NCBI GenBank assembly: GCA_963556145.1
Contig: OY744461.1
Span: 5,280,891-5,344,890, forward strand
Direction of reading: 5' to 3'
Origin: Hygrocybe punicea
Lineage: Eukaryota; Basidiomycota; Agaricomycetes; Agaricales; Hygrophoraceae
DNA: 64,000 bases
Position numbers and translations under genes: made by a program. Positions 1 to 12,081 of this stretch are shown here, piece by piece. The number at the start of each line of letters is the position of its first letter. The first letter of the stretch is position 1. The notes below the pieces were generated by a model that worked only from the letters and a program-made list of their open reading frames with translations, was not told the DNA's origin and searched no databases.

Positions 1-319
1 CATGGTCGCATTATCCTACCACTCATTGCGCAAGCTCACCAAGACAGGTTTAGCGATTAATTCCACTGGTAGGTGTATATATCAGTAGTAAATGCTGAGT
101 GTGAGCAAAGAAGAAAAGATTTTTTGAATTCCTATAATTTCATGTATGTCTGGAATGTATTATGTTTACTGCTGAGACCTGACCATGCTTGATGTTACAG
201 GTAAATATCAGATAGACTCCCACCTGTACAGTGGAGAATAGTCTGGTTGCCTCCTGAAGACAGGATTCACAGTAGTGAAGTCTTGACACTGCATTGGTTC
301 AGCCATTGTTAAGTAGTTA
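1..319. other. No gene recognised
   Basis: AT-rich sequence with only short, unconvincing open frames. No coding similarity, structured RNA or repeat border was recognised. Confidence 0.4.
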
Positions 320-1573
320 TTAATTATTTAATTATTTAATAAGTTAAATTAAATTAAATGTCAATATCATACAAAATGAGCTACTACAGAGGGTGCAGGC
401 ACAGTGTGGTGAGAGAGATGACACAGGAGAGTGATGGGGGGGTAGATGGGTGCTAAAGGAAGGGGCTGGAGGGGGGGAAAGGAGGGAGGTGGAGGGGGGG
501 CCAAACAGGCCAGGAAGGGAGGGGAAGCAGGGGGGAGGGTGGGGAATGGGTGAATGGGTGGAGGGAGTGCAGGACAGTGATAGGAAAGTGAATGGGGGCT
601 AAAGGAAGGGGCTGGAGAGGGGGAAAAGGCAGGGAGGTGGAGGGAGAGGCCAGAACAGGCCAGGGAGGGGGGGAAGCAGAGGGGGGGTGGGGGATGGGTG
701 GAGGGAGTGCAGGGGGGTTGAGGGGAGGTAGGGGTGAGCTGGATGGGGTGATGGGAGGGCAGAGAGTGGGGGGTGAAGCCTGGGTGATCACTCCCATGTC
801 AGTCCCCCTCCAATACAGTCAATTAAACTGAAAACTCACCTGGAACAGCAGGGGGTGGGTGCACCACAACCCCTGCTGCCCACAGAACTCCCCCATGGCG
901 CTCAAAAGCAGCCGGAATGCGCCCCTCTTGCTGGGGGCACTGGTGGCACTGTTGCTGTCCATTGGTCAACTTGGGGGGGCCAAAAGGTTGCCTGGAGGGG
1001 GGTAGGAGACAGTAGATGGGGATGGGAAAGTTGTGGGGTGGCAGGAGCAGCAGGAAGCCGGCAGGAGAGTCGGGAATGGAGGGGATAGGATGTTGATGAG
1101 CAGAAGGTTTTGAGTTCGGCTGAGTGTGAACGCTCTGGCTGTGGATTTCGAACTGAGTCTGAATTTCAGCCACAACTCCGGACCACCTTCACTTTCCTGA
1201 CATTCTGCAGGCTCACACACACCAGATGGGGACTCCTTTTGGTGGGACAAAATGTTGCATATATAGTGTAGAATATGCATGTAATTTACCGAAAATTTGC
1301 ATGCCCTATTCCAGCTGCGGCACCACAAACAGTGCCCAATCTGCCATAAATCCCCCATCTGCCAGCTCACATCCAACCGGACCCCCCCAAAAAATTCACA
1401 GGGCCCCCCCACAACCCCTGCCATCCCCCACACCCAACTCTGCGGCCATCCGACCAATGTGTCACCCTCCCGACCACCCCCACTCTGCCTGGGAACAAAA
1501 CTTGAACTCAGCTTATTGGTCAGCATTCGCCTAATTCGTCAGGTCACGCGTCCAAGCTCTGATTAACTACAGA
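320..1573. repeat. Left copy of a ~1.2-kb dispersed repeat
   Basis: This segment is homologous, in the same orientation, to 7440-8600. Shared landmarks in order are an ATTAAATTAAATT-rich start, a G-rich tract (AAGGAAGGGGCTGGAGGG), a block with CTCACCTGG and GGGGGTGGGTGCACCAC, a block with ATGTTGATGAGCAGAAGG and CAGCCACAACTCCGGACC, and an end near TCACGCGTCCA. By eye the copies are roughly 75-80% identical in the best blocks. On the minus strand the CTCACCTGG site reads as an exon end followed by a GTGAG donor. No terminal inverted repeat or target duplication was identified, so the class is unknown. Open frames inside are G-rich low-complexity artefacts. Confidence 0.6.
443..735. repeat. G-rich ~147-bp tandem duplication
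   Basis: The block from about 450 to 590 (GGGTGCTAAAGGAAGGGGCT and following) is repeated imperfectly from about 594 to 730. The right-hand copy of the 1.2-kb repeat has this block only once, so the duplication arose within the left copy. Confidence 0.55.
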
Positions 1574-1622
1574 CTAGGTTTAGGACCCGTCAGGGTCTGA
1601 ATCCCGTCAAGGACGGGATCTA
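1574..1622 (-). other. Candidate Helitron 3' terminal hairpins and CTAG end
   Basis: Read on the minus strand there is an 8-bp stem ATCCCGTC/GACGGGAT with a 3-4 base loop, then a 5-bp stem GACCC/GGGTC, then CTAAAC and CTAG followed by T. Helitrons end in CTRR after a short hairpin. The end coincides with the border of the flanking 1.2-kb repeat, but that repeat may also continue a few bases into CTAGG, so the exact end is uncertain. Confidence 0.4.
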
Positions 1623-1755
1623 AAGTACTAGGAGGAAAAATTACATATATTGAAGTATAAAATACAACAAAGCTAATCTAATAATACTTCAGGATATACA
1701 ATATTCTTTGTGGTTGGAGCTGGTAATTTAGGATCCCAAATTATTTTTAAACTAT

Positions 1756-4700
1756 TTACGAAGTAGCTCTTGAAACTGCGACATAGAATTGTCCATGAGC
1801 AAAAGGAGGAGTTCTAAAATCTAAACCAGCAAGTTTGAGAGATTGACCCTGAGCTTTATTGATGGTCATGACGAAAGCAAGAGACAATGCAAATTGAAAG
1901 CGCAAAAATTGAAAAGGAAGTTGAGTATCTGAAGGTTCTATCTTCAAGCGAGGAATGAAGACATGCTTGCCAGCATGATCACCGGTGAGGAGACGAATTT
2001 CAATGACACGATTAGCGAAGCGAGTTACTATGCCCCTGGAACCATTGCATACACCTTGCTGAGGATTGAGATTGCGCAAAACCATGACGGGAACACCGAC
2101 TTTGAGAGCCAGCTTTGCAACAGGCATTCCAGAGAGATTTATGCTGTTAAGATATTCCACAGGATACATGACATCTTGATTGCCAGTATCTTTAATTGTA
2201 TCGACACTGTGGAAAATCTTTTCTTGGCCTGGAAAGTCTGCAAGTAACCTCCTGTTTAACTCATGGACGTCATCATTGCGAGCTGAGAGGATGGAGCGCT
2301 CTGCAAAGTAGGCATCAGAAGGATGAGGGAGGAGATTTATGCCAGGGTAAATGTGAGTGATGAGAGCCTCAACTGTGTTTTGTGGGAGCTGGAATTTAGG
2401 AGGGATGTTGACATTGTTGTCATTGTCAGTGTGTTTCCCACTACCGACTTCCAGCTGCCACTTGGCAAAGTCATTCTCCTCCTGGTTTCCTTGCATGAGA
2501 CGCATGTTGGTGTTGAGTTTCAAGACCTTGAGCTGCTCCCAAATCCTGGACCGCTGAAGACATGCACCTACAATCTGAGGACGTGAACCCTTCATGACAA
2601 TAGGCAGGATCTGCTTCCAGTCACCACCAAAGACGACAGAGATCCCTCCAAAGATTTTGTTGGAGTTGAGAATATCCTGGAGAGTTCTATCAAGAGCCTC
2701 GACAGCATGGCGATGCTGCATGGTGATCTCATCAATAATGATGAGATCAGTTGCTCTGAAAAGGTCTGCCTCAAGAGAATTCTTTGAGATATTGCAGATG
2801 GAGTCTTCATGGAGGATGATGGGAATCTTGCAACGGGAGTGAGTGGTGCGACCTCCGATGAGCAGGAGAGCAGCGATGCCAGATGAAGCAGTACACAGCA
2901 CAATCTTTGCCTGGGAACGGAGTGCGTAGCAAATAGTATTGTATATGTAGGTCTTGCCAGTTCCACCAGAGCCATGAAGGAAGTAGCACTGTCCAGAGTG
3001 GATAGTAACTGCTTGCATGATATCATCAAATGCAGCACGTTGATCTGGATTGAGGGTAGGGATGCGTGCTTGGGCAAGAGCAGCCTGCTGTTCTGGATCA
3101 TAGTCTCTTTGTTCCAAGATAAGGTGATTTCCAAACTGCTGATCCCAATCCTCCTGCGGCTCAGGCATAGGGTCATAGTCCTTCAAAGATTTCCCCCTGA
3201 ACCTCAACATGCACTCAATGAGATACAGGCCATAATCATAGACCTGGTTGTCATTGGGTTCCTGAATGCCTCTATGACGAAGAGCATGCTTCAAGTCATC
3301 GCAGATGTGCTCCCTGAACTGGTCCCAAAGAAGTTCTGGCTGAGCTGGACCACAATCACAAAGGATGGTGACAAAGAGGTGGCGGAGCTGAGAACCTGTT
3401 TGCATGGTGCTGGCCTCATTGAGACACTGAATCCACTCCTGATCATCCTCAAGAAGACCCAATGCAAGGCAAGCCTGCTTGAATGTGGGATGAATGACAC
3501 CATCAACCGTGCGCAGGTGCTCAAAAGAGGTGACACCCTTGACTGAAGTGAGGAGGAGATGAAGGTAGAAGCGTTCACCGGCAGTTGGATGAGCATAGTA
3601 CATTCTCCCAATTGCAAAGCCTTGTTTTCGGACAGTCCACAGATGCTTGGATTCATTCCAGATGAAGTGCCCAGGAAAGTCCTGGTAAAGGATATTGCGA
3701 GCTGCTTCATGAGCCTGATTTGCTTTAAAGTAGCCCATGAGAGATGTATCCTTGGCACGGTCCAAGACTTCCTGCATGTTTTGGCCAGGTTCTGGAACAT
3801 AAGTGACGTTCTGCTGCTGAGGCAGGTGAACTTCAAGGCGGTAGACAGGAGGAAACTCTTCATGGGTTGAGAACTGGGCTATTCGCCAAAAACCCTCACA
3901 TGAGCAGACATAGCGGGCATCAAGGTATAGCTGGACCTCGTCCTGGGCTGTGCCAAACTGCATGGTGGTACGGTCATGTCCCTTGTAGACGTACTTGTAA
4001 ATGTACTTTATTGCCTTGATGGAAAAGACCGACTCCAGGTTTATGTGGCACTTATAGCGATAGAGGAACCAGGGGGAGTAAGGAATGATCCAGCGATTGT
4101 CAACCTCTTTGCCTCTGACAATGTGCTTCCTGCCATCATCTCTCCTCCTGTAGGTGGCATAAGAATCCTCAGCAATAGTGGTCACGTCATGAAACTGCTT
4201 TGGGAAACCCTTTGAGCACTTTCCATCCTTCATGCAAGGTGCATTTGGATTATCTGGACCACAGGGACCATGTACCATATGCTTGCAGACCAAGTCGTGA
4301 AGCTCAGGTTGAGTGTCTTTGTCAGGAAACTCTGCAGAAATCAGGCTGTCAATCTCCTCTGGAGTGTGAAGCTTATGATCACGATCATAGAATATGATCA
4401 TGTGCATGTGAGGCAGACCTCTCTTCTGAAACTCGATGGTCCAGACACGACCCACAGCATGACCAAGGACACCATGCTTGAAAATGTCATCCCGCAACTG
4501 AGCAGCCTTTGCTTTGAAGACACGGGTGACCAAGTCAGGCCTGTCTGCTGCTGTCTGTCCAGGCAGCAGCTCTCTCTTAATCTCTGGCCAGTTTGGATCT
4601 GCTGTCATGGTCAAGAAGAAGTTGGCACCTCCAAAATAGCGATTTATGGCGAGGGCGTCTTGGAGATTCTGAACCATGGCACGAGTGCCACCTGTGAAAG

Positions 4701-6803
4701 AAGAGGGAAGAATGACACACTTTCCCCTTTGTTGACCATCGACGTTGGGATCCTGGGCCACTGCATGTGCAAGATCACTGTACAACTCTGAACGGATTGT
4801 AGTCTGGTTAAGTGTGTACCAATTTAGGCTGTATTGCTCTGCAGAAGCCCAAGAATTGACAATGTACTCCTCAAAGAGACGGCCTGCCTTGAAAATGTGG
4901 TTTGATTCATTTTGACGGGGATGCAAGCGGTAGGCAAAGTACTCTATCATGGAGAGTTTCTTGTGTCTGGCATGACCACCTTCTGGCTGCTCAACATCCT
5001 CATCACCACGATAGAGTTTGTTATGCCATCCAAGCTGACCGGTAGGGAAGAGCAAGACAAAGTGCAGAGACTGGTATAAAGGACTCATGTCACTAATGCG
5101 TCTAAGACCACCACCCCTCCTGTAAAGGATAATATCACGTGGCTCAGTAGTTCTATCACCTTCACCAGGGATTATGACTGCAATCTCTCTGTTTTGAGTG
5201 CCAGGGAGATTGTAACGACGGTGGTCACAGTCTTTGTCAAAGCGGAGGAGTATCCTGCAATCCTGATTAGGTTGCATGTGCTGTGTGAGTTCCACTGCCT
5301 GGCGATAGAGAGCAACAGAAGGGTGTTTGCGATAGAGGATGTCCTGCAACAACTGCATTGTCCTACGATCCAAGTTTGCGTTTGCATGGTGGTTCATGCG
5401 AATGTTCAGAGCCTGATTTGGATCCCAGATGTACAACTGAGAATAGGAAGGCTGTCTCTCCTCTTGGGGCAGCAGGGAGCCAGTGATGTGATGACAGGCA
5501 CCATGAATTTTATAAACCCAAGGACCGATGCCCTGATTCACGGTGTGATCTATGTGCAGCCGCCTTCCAGCATCCTGGCCAACAGAGGTCATAGCCAAAG
5601 CTGAGTTGTACTGTCTGATGTGTTCACGGAACTACTTTGCCTGATCATCATTGTCATCATAAAGACGGCGTAACTCTGCAGGGAGTGGTTCGAGAGGAGG
5701 GAGAGAGACTTTTCCTTGGAAGCAACACATGCCAAACTTGGGATTTCTTCTAGAAGATTCTGCCAATCGCTCTGCAGCCCAATGTAAAGCATTACAATTG
5801 CGGCAGATGACATTCATATGTCCCAAGTCATGGATAATTATGACATTTTTATCAAAAGGACGGCGAGCCTCTGGTAAATTATTAACAGGAGGTGGTGGTG
5901 GTGGTGGTGGTGGTGGTGGTGGTGGTGGAGAAGGAGGAGAAGGAGGTGGTGGAGAAGGCTCTCTGGCAGTGACAAACTGTCTAATTTCCTCATATTGAGC
6001 AGCTCGAATAGTCTGAAAAAGCAATTAAATTGAAAAATCACTCTGAAAATACATATTGACTTACATCTGGAATCACAGGTTCAGTCCACTGCATATAAGA
6101 TCTCAAGTTAGATGGGCCAGCAATAGCATTCTGCATAACATGAGAAATCTGAATATTGTCAAGGACTGACCATAACTCACATCTGGGATCACAGGTGTAA
6201 CCCAAGGTCTGATAGATGGTCCAGCAGCAGTATTCTAAACAGTGATGTGAATGAGATAATCCTAATAAATATGCTTTGTTTTATACTCACATATGGAATA
6301 ATAGGATCACACCATTGCACATTTCCCATTGGAGAGAATGAGTTAGACATGGTAGCTTGTTGAAGAGGCTTAAATGAAATAATCAGAAAGAATGATAAAC
6401 TGAACTGAATAAAAGATGAAATACCAGAGCATGAGGATTCTGATTTAAACTCAACCTGGATGGAGATGGAGCAGGAGCTCTGGTGGGAGGTGGATCAAGA
6501 ACAGGAGGTCTTTGCCGCTGCCTTCCACGTCTTCCTGTTGGTGCCAAAAGAGCACTGGCAGCAGCTGCCTGAGCCTTCAAGTTATCCAAAGCATGTCTGG
6601 CAGCTGCAGGAGAGGGAGCATGTGGTAGGGCCACAAAAGGGTCACCACCTTGGAAAACATTGTCAGGCCGTGGCAAATTCAAAGGAACAATAACTGGGAG
6701 AGGCATTTCTCTTTGCTGAGGAGTGCGACGATGAACAGGACTGTCCAGTTGGCGCTGATTACGCTCTCTATGACGTGCAGCACTGTGAGGAGTAGTGTTA
6801 TGC
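1756..6803 (-). pseudogene. Helitron Rep-helicase, interrupted by one in-frame stop
   Basis: Single-strand nicking and helicase protein that drives Helitron rolling-circle transposition. The main frame 5598-1756 gives about 1280 residues. Counting from 5598, it shows the Rep block DPNWPEI near residue 336, the HUH motif in GLPHMHM near 396, and the two-tyrosine motif KYIYKYVYKG near 536. The PIF1-type helicase follows: Walker A GSGGTGKT near 878, Walker B IIIDEIT near 955, FGGDWKQILPI and a C-terminal MTINKAQGQS. The same frame continues upstream (6024-5635) with a polyproline stretch, but a TAG at 5632-5634 separates DDNDDQAK from FREHIRQYNSALAMTS, which together match the normal family continuity. 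An N-terminal exon lies at about 6428-6803 (acceptor before 6803). Apart from the TAG the frame is intact, so the copy is probably recently inactivated, or the stop may be read through. Confidence 0.85.
5889..5929. repeat. GGT trinucleotide microsatellite
   Basis: A run of about 13 GGT units inside the Helitron gene encodes a polyproline tract on the minus strand just after a serine-proline stretch. It is probably length-variable. Confidence 0.85.
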
Positions 6804-7439
6804 CTATACCATTATCAGTTTACCTCACATCATCAGCTAAAAAGTCATACATACATTTTTATCAGAGAGACAACTCAATAAGAAATAAAAAACGATGTTC
6901 AGGTCAACAACCAATCCTGACACACCAAAATCCAGGGTCCAGGGGAAGTGTTGATGTAACCTGTCTCTTGCGGAACTATCCGCTCTCTCTGATTAGCCAA
7001 TCAGAGGTTAGAAACGGCAAGAGAGGAAGGTTCAGCCAATTGGTCTGCAGTTGTGACGCTGCCCCAGTCAACGGAGTGACTACCGTTTGTTCTAGAGGTC
7101 AGCTGAAGATTGGTCCACTGAAGGGCACAATCCCAACAGTTCAGACCAATTTTAAACTACTGACTACTGACTACCTATGGACCTATGGCTTTCTGGTCTG
7201 TGTCACAGGCACAGAACCCCGCCTAGCTCACCTTTGACTGGTGATATGTATTGCACAAAAATGCTATCTACACTCTACTACCAAATAAGAGGGGGAACAG
7301 CAATGGGAAGGGCAGTTGAGAGTGGGGTGGGTTGGTGGTTATTGACTGAGCCAGATACCCTGTCAAACATGAGGCTGCAGTGCCCCACCGCTATCGTGTG
7401 AATAATGTTTAAACTCCGCTTTTGGACCGGACTTAACCT
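6804..7439. other. Helitron 5' region, no gene
   Basis: This is the sequence upstream of the Helitron gene. It should contain the Helitron promoter and its 5' TC terminus, but neither could be pinned down. The short open frames here have no recognisable coding character. Confidence 0.35.
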
Positions 7440-8600
7440 TTTCTATTCTTGCTAAATCATCATTAATTAACAATTAATTAATGAGCAAAATTAAATTAAA
7501 TTAAATTAAATTCTACTATGCTACAACATGGGATGCTATGGAAGGTACAGGGACAGAGTGGTGGGAGAGATAACAGGAGGGAGTGGATGGGGGCTAAAGG
7601 AAGGGGCTGGAGGGGGGAAAAGGAGGGAGGTGGAGGGGGGGCCAGAACAGGCCAGGAAGGGAGGGGAAGCAGGGGGGAGGGTGGAGGATGGGTGGAGGGA
7701 GTGCAGGAGGGATGAAGGGATGTGGGGAAGAGCTGGATGGAGGTCTGGGAGGGGAGGGAGAGGGGGCTGAAGCCTGAGTGATCACTACCAAGTCAATTCA
7801 CCTCCAAAACACCCAATTTAACTGAACACTCACCTGGTACAGCAGGGGGTGGGTGCACCACAACCCCTGCTGCCCTCAGAGCCCTCCCTGGCGCTCAGAA
7901 GCAGCCGAATCGCATCCATGTTGATCTGGGTGTTGGTGGGGCAGTGAGTGGGGATTGAGGGCCAAATGAAGGCCAAAAACTCACCTGTTGGGGCTTGAGT
8001 GTCCATAGAGGAACATGGGAAAGTTGTGGGGCTGCAGGGTGAGCAGGGAGCTGGCAGGAGAGTCAGGAATGTCGGGGGGTAGGATGTTGATGAGCAGAAG
8101 GTTTTGGGTTCGGCTGAGTGTGAACACTTTGGCTGTAGATTTTGAACTGAGTCCTAATTTCAGCCACAACTCCGGACCACCTCCACTTTCTTCACATTCT
8201 GCAGACCCAGACACAGCACATCAGGACTCCTTTGTGTGAGAGAAAACGTAGCGTACATCGCGTAGAATACCCCTGTCATTTATCGAAATTTCGGGTGCCA
8301 TATTGCTGCCGCGGCACCCCAAACAGTGCCCCATCTCACACAATTCCCCCCCCTGCCCACTCAAATCCATCCGGATTCCCCCCCAAATTTCACAGGGTCC
8401 TCCTTAGAACCATGCCACCCCCCACCCCCCACCCTACCACCATCCGAGCAACGTGGAAGCCACCCCACCTCCACTCACCACTCAACCCGGAATTCAAAGT
8501 CCTCCAAATTAGTCAGAAAATCGCCTTTTATATCCACTTTTATTTCCCAATCCGTCGGATTCCCGCGGTCACGCGTCCACTCTCAAACTAACTATAGAAT
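7440..8600. repeat. Right copy of the ~1.2-kb dispersed repeat
   Basis: Direct-orientation homologue of 320-1573 with the same order of landmarks, including CTCACCTGGTACAGCAGGGGG near 7831 and ATGTTGATGAGCAGAAGG near 8088. It has a single G-rich block where the left copy has two. The two copies bracket the Helitron, but their divergence argues against their being LTRs of one recent insertion. Confidence 0.6.
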
Positions 8601-8984
8601 AGGCAAGAACACTAATTGGGCTTGTCTCCTTGCATGCGCAATACAGAAAAATATATAATAAATACTAATGAGTGGGGGATGTGCCTCTGTGCACCATACA
8701 TAAATGGCTAGGTCTAGGCATTGCTAGTGAAGCCATAATAAATGATATAAAGGTAAGCATATGTGCTATTTGTGTCTGTTCACTAGCATGCATAATGTGG
8801 AAAAGCATAGAATGGGTACTAATGAGTGTAGGTGTGCATCCATAGTGTTGCACTTAAATATCTAAGTCCGTGGTCCGATGGTAAACCCATGACATTACAC
8901 CCAAAACCATTTGGGGTCATGACAACGGTAAAGCACATATCCTGAAATTTTTGGGCCTGGATATGATGGTTACATGCCAAGGCA
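8601..8984. other. No gene recognised
   Basis: Contains an imperfect repeat of about 140 bases (ATGCGCAATAC / ATGCATAATGTGG with AATACTAATGAGTG / GGTACTAATGAGTG). No coding sequence is supported. Confidence 0.35.
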
Positions 8985-9233
8985 TCAAGGGACACAAAAA
9001 CTCACCTGTTCTGCCTCAAGCTCATTTAAGCGTGAAATTACAAGTACCATTTTTGTCTTAGTCTTATCTGGAAGCAGAGGTATGACAAATAGCATCATTT
9101 TGCCAGTGCCAGTCCCTGCAATCATGATGGAGTTGAGGCCAAGTAAGAGGGCTTCAGTTATATTGACCTGCCATTTGTGGGGAATTTTGCCAGGGCAGAC
9201 CTGCCTAAATTTGTCATCAGTAAGGTTGACCAA
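8985..9233 (-). pseudogene. RecQ/DEAD-type helicase N-terminal fragment
   Basis: About 80 residues resemble the start of the RecQ-like ATP-dependent helicases that are multicopy in mushroom genomes. Visible parts are a PHKWQVNITEALLLG Q-motif-like block, a Walker A AGTGTGKM (the usual GKT is altered to GKM), and a motif Ia-like ISRLNELEAEQV, where the family normally has SPLNALE. There is no methionine start and no downstream helicase. The frame ends at 8985 beside unrelated sequence, and the 5' side runs straight into a long inverted repeat. It is a truncated remnant and cannot encode a helicase. Confidence 0.6.
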
Positions 9234-9684
9234 GGGTTGACATATGTGATAGGGTAAGATTTTCCAAGCATTTTGAAAGGTTTGTTCTTAAATCATTATC
9301 TATTACACATAGTGATAGAAACATGGTGGGAATTTCAAAGAGTTACATATGCTCTAGTTTCTCTCCAAAATTTAGGTCAGATTTCTTCAGTAGTTATTGT
9401 GCAATTCCATTTTCAAAAAGGAGTGTTTTTAAAACCCTGAGGGGTTGCAAAACCTGGACCCCTGAGGGGTTTTGAAAAACACTCGTTTTTGAAAATGGAA
9501 TTGCACAATAACTACTGAAGAAATCTGACCTAAATTTTGGAGAGAAACTAGAGCATATGTAACTCTTTGAAATTCCCACCATGTTTCTATCACTATGTGC
9601 AATAGATAATGATTCAAGAACAAACCCTTCAAAACGCTTGGAAAATCTTATCCTATCACATATGTCAACCCTTGGTCAACCTTA
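9221..9684. repeat. Long near-perfect inverted repeat (hairpin)
   Basis: The left arm 9221-9444 and right arm 9459-9684 are reverse complements over about 224 bp with only a handful of mismatches, separated by a spacer of about 14 bases. The outer end of the left arm (AAGGTTGACCAAGGGTTGAC) also encodes the first residues of the RecQ remnant at 8985-9233. This suggests the hairpin arose by inverted duplication of DNA upstream of that gene. Transcription would give a long double-stranded RNA. Confidence 0.9.
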
Positions 9685-10345
9685 CAGACTTGCCCAATAT
9701 ATGCATCCCCTCGTCCTTATGGAGATATGTAGGAATTTTAGATCGTTTTTATGGATATTTGCTTTGCCTTCCATTTTCCTGTCACTGTCGCATTGCAACC
9801 CCCCTCTTCAGATCCCCATTCCAACTTTCCTTTGTAGTTTCCATTGGCTGAAATAGACATGACCAAAAGTAGACTACCCATCCATGTACTATAAAAACAG
9901 TCCCCGACAACCGTACAAAAATAGAGATACCCTTAGTCCCCATTTTTCTACACTTAGAAGCATCTTTTAAATCCCTTCAAATGCTTGTCCTCATAAACTC
10001 TTAGGCTTTCATCATTGTCCTCATTGACCTCCTCTTAGTTCTATCATTCATTCATTGTTTCTGACCCAACCCAAGCCGACCCACCATACCCGACATCGTC
10101 AGCATCATTGGGTTCCTTGTTATTTACCCATTTTCAGTCTGGATTATCGTTATTTTTCCATTTTTCTTAGTTTTATATGGCAGCTTTACTCTCTATTTCT
10201 TTTACTATTCTTTTACCACAATCCCTGACACTGGTTATCCACTGTCACTTCTATGCTGACACCCTCTGGTTAGGATTTATGTTCCAAAGCCACCCTAAAC
10301 CCACATCTACATTGGAGTGGTTGAAGGGGTCAAAAATGCACTTGC
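9685..10345. other. No gene recognised
   Basis: AT-rich, pyrimidine-rich sequence without a supported reading frame, directly right of the hairpin. Confidence 0.35.
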
Positions 10346-10350
10346 GTCGT

Positions 10351-10412
10351 GGGGCAGTATAGCTCAGCTGGCAGGCTATCACACACCAGACTATCAATGG
10401 AGGACCACTGTA
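10351..10412 (+). other. tRNA-like A box, possible SINE head
   Basis: GGGGCAGTATAGCTCAGCTGG resembles a tRNA 5' half and contains a perfect RNA polymerase III A box (TAGCTCAGCTGG, 10360-10371). A convincing B box (GGTTCGANNCC) and 3' acceptor strand are missing, so this is not a functional tRNA. A tRNA-derived SINE head is the most economical reading; no poly(A) or target duplication was confirmed. Confidence 0.35.
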
Positions 10413-10702
10413 AGTAAATTTGACACTTTGACCTGGACATCTCAGTCTGACCTCATAGTTGGCTTGCAAGACTAACCTAATGGAACAACTGTCAACATCC
10501 AGATTGTTCCCAATCCTAACACCCGGGAACTTTGTCATTTGCAACCTCTGCAATAAACTAATTCAGAGGACTTTGACTGGAGGAATGGCATGTTTTACAC
10601 AACATGGAAATGGGAAGCTATGTAAGATAGTGGCAATGAGAAATCAAAATGAAGAAGTGTAATGGGTTATACTGGGGTGTTGTATTTGTGAGGCTCACAT
10701 TT

Positions 10703-11980
10703 TAGTGATGGACAGGTCTGGTTCAGAACCATGGTTGAAACCTGAACGAATGAGAACAGAACCATGGTTTGGCTCCAGGTTCAAGGCCAGGCATGAACTG
10801 GACCTGAAGTCCAGTTCCACGTTCAGCCTTTTTTCATGGTCCAGAACCCGTTCGGACTGGTCCAAACCGGTAAGTTATCCTACCGTGACATGTCATGTCA
10901 CACAAATTCAACTTTGAGAACGACACGTCCTCAAAGATGAGCAGAACAGTTCATGGTGAACTGTTCTGCTCAAGGTAACTCCTCTTTTTTGTTATTTCAT
11001 GTACTTCTACTAATTATATAATTATGACTTTTTAGTTCATTACTTCGCTAGCAGGACAAACCCTGAAAAAACTCCCACAACACCCAATCCAACAACCACC
11101 GCTTCAGCAAACGACTGTGACAACATCATGAGGGAAATGCAAGATGTGAAATGGCAGTGGGGGTAGGTGTGCCCATCCCTGCTGCAGAAAAGTAAGTATT
11201 TTTTCATATTCTATATTGTTCCATGCTAATCCCACACCCACATGATGATGAAAATGATGATCACCGCTGTCACCACTACCACTGCCAACTCAATTACCAA
11301 TGGGGCAACCAACACCAACGTGCCCATCAATGCCACCATCACTGTCAATGGGCCCCACGTGTCCAACACAACAACCACCAATGGGGCTGCCACTGCTGCT
11401 GCCACCTCCACCACAATTACCATTGATGGGGCCGCCAATGTGCCCAAACCACCATCACTGTCAATGGGCCGCCCACGCACCCACCATCACTGTCAATGGG
11501 CCACCCATGCGCCCACCAACACACTGCACATGCACCTGACACAACCACCACAACAAGGACCGCCATTGCCATTACCATCAACAAGCCAACTATGCACTAT
11601 GGCTATGGCAGCAGCAGTAACAGCAATGGCAGTGGCAACAACCACAGCAATAACTACCCCCCTCACTGAAGTGCTGGTGGCCAGTGCCCACACCCAATGG
11701 CATGAACAGATGGTGAATGGCAGCAGACAGGGGTGGTGGGTTGCAACAGCAGGCAGTGCGAATGGCAGGAAGAGTCTGTGCAGGGGCAGGGCACTCTGTC
11801 CTGCCCTCTATTTAGTCTTTAACAATACATTATTAATAATACTACCTAAATGTTTACTACCTACAATATCCCTGAGTGTAGCTGAAAAAACAAAAAATGA
11901 AGTGAAAATATCCATACTTATGGTTCAGTTCTTGGTTCTAGGAAGCCTGAACCAGAACCGGACTTGAAAGAATCACTAAG
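10703..11980. mobile_element. Old hAT-like TIR element
   Basis: The ends are imperfect inverted repeats. The left begins TTAGTGATGGACAGGTCTGG, and the right end read in reverse begins TTAGTGATTCTTTCAAGTCC, each followed by GGTTC-rich subterminal sequence. No 8-bp target duplication was found. Inside are low-complexity ACC/AAC-rich DNA, CAG/GCA tracts, and near 11163 an exon-like piece (GTGTGCCCATCCCTGCTGC) followed by GTAAGT, like other elements here. The open frame at 11242-11967 is low-complexity and not credible. Confidence 0.5.
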
Positions 11981-12081
11981 GGGTCAAATGCTTAGTGAGC
12001 AGATTGTGTCTTCCAATGAAGCAGCACTAGTATCTGTATCTACAGTGCATTTTATTGCTCAATCAATTATGAATCTATGAT

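Larger units (their letters stand above)
1574..6830 (-). mobile_element. Helitron (rolling-circle transposon), minus strand
   Basis: The element is defined by its Rep-helicase gene at 1756-6803. A candidate 3' terminus lies downstream of the gene. On the minus strand an ATCCCGTC-loop-GACGGGAT stem and a second short stem (GACCC-loop-GGGTC) are followed six bases later by CTAG and then T. That is the classic Helitron 3' arrangement of a hairpin before CTRR inserted between A and T. The 5' end (TC) was not located; it should lie somewhere between 6.8 and 7.45 kb. The element sits between two direct copies of an unrelated 1.2-kb repeat. Identity as a Helitron is firm; the boundaries are tentative. 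Confidence 0.7.

Noticed and set aside
320..8600. The two 1.2-kb repeats as LTRs of one large element containing the Helitron
   Set aside because: They are too diverged from each other for a recent pair, lack TG...CA ends and duplications, and the DNA between them is a Helitron.
10351..10425. Functional tRNA gene
   Set aside because: Only the A box and D-arm-like part are good; no B box, no proper anticodon arm and no acceptor pairing.
11242..11967. 241-codon Thr/Ala-rich frame
   Set aside because: Low-complexity ACC/AAC and GCA repeats inside an old TIR element; several frames are open at once.
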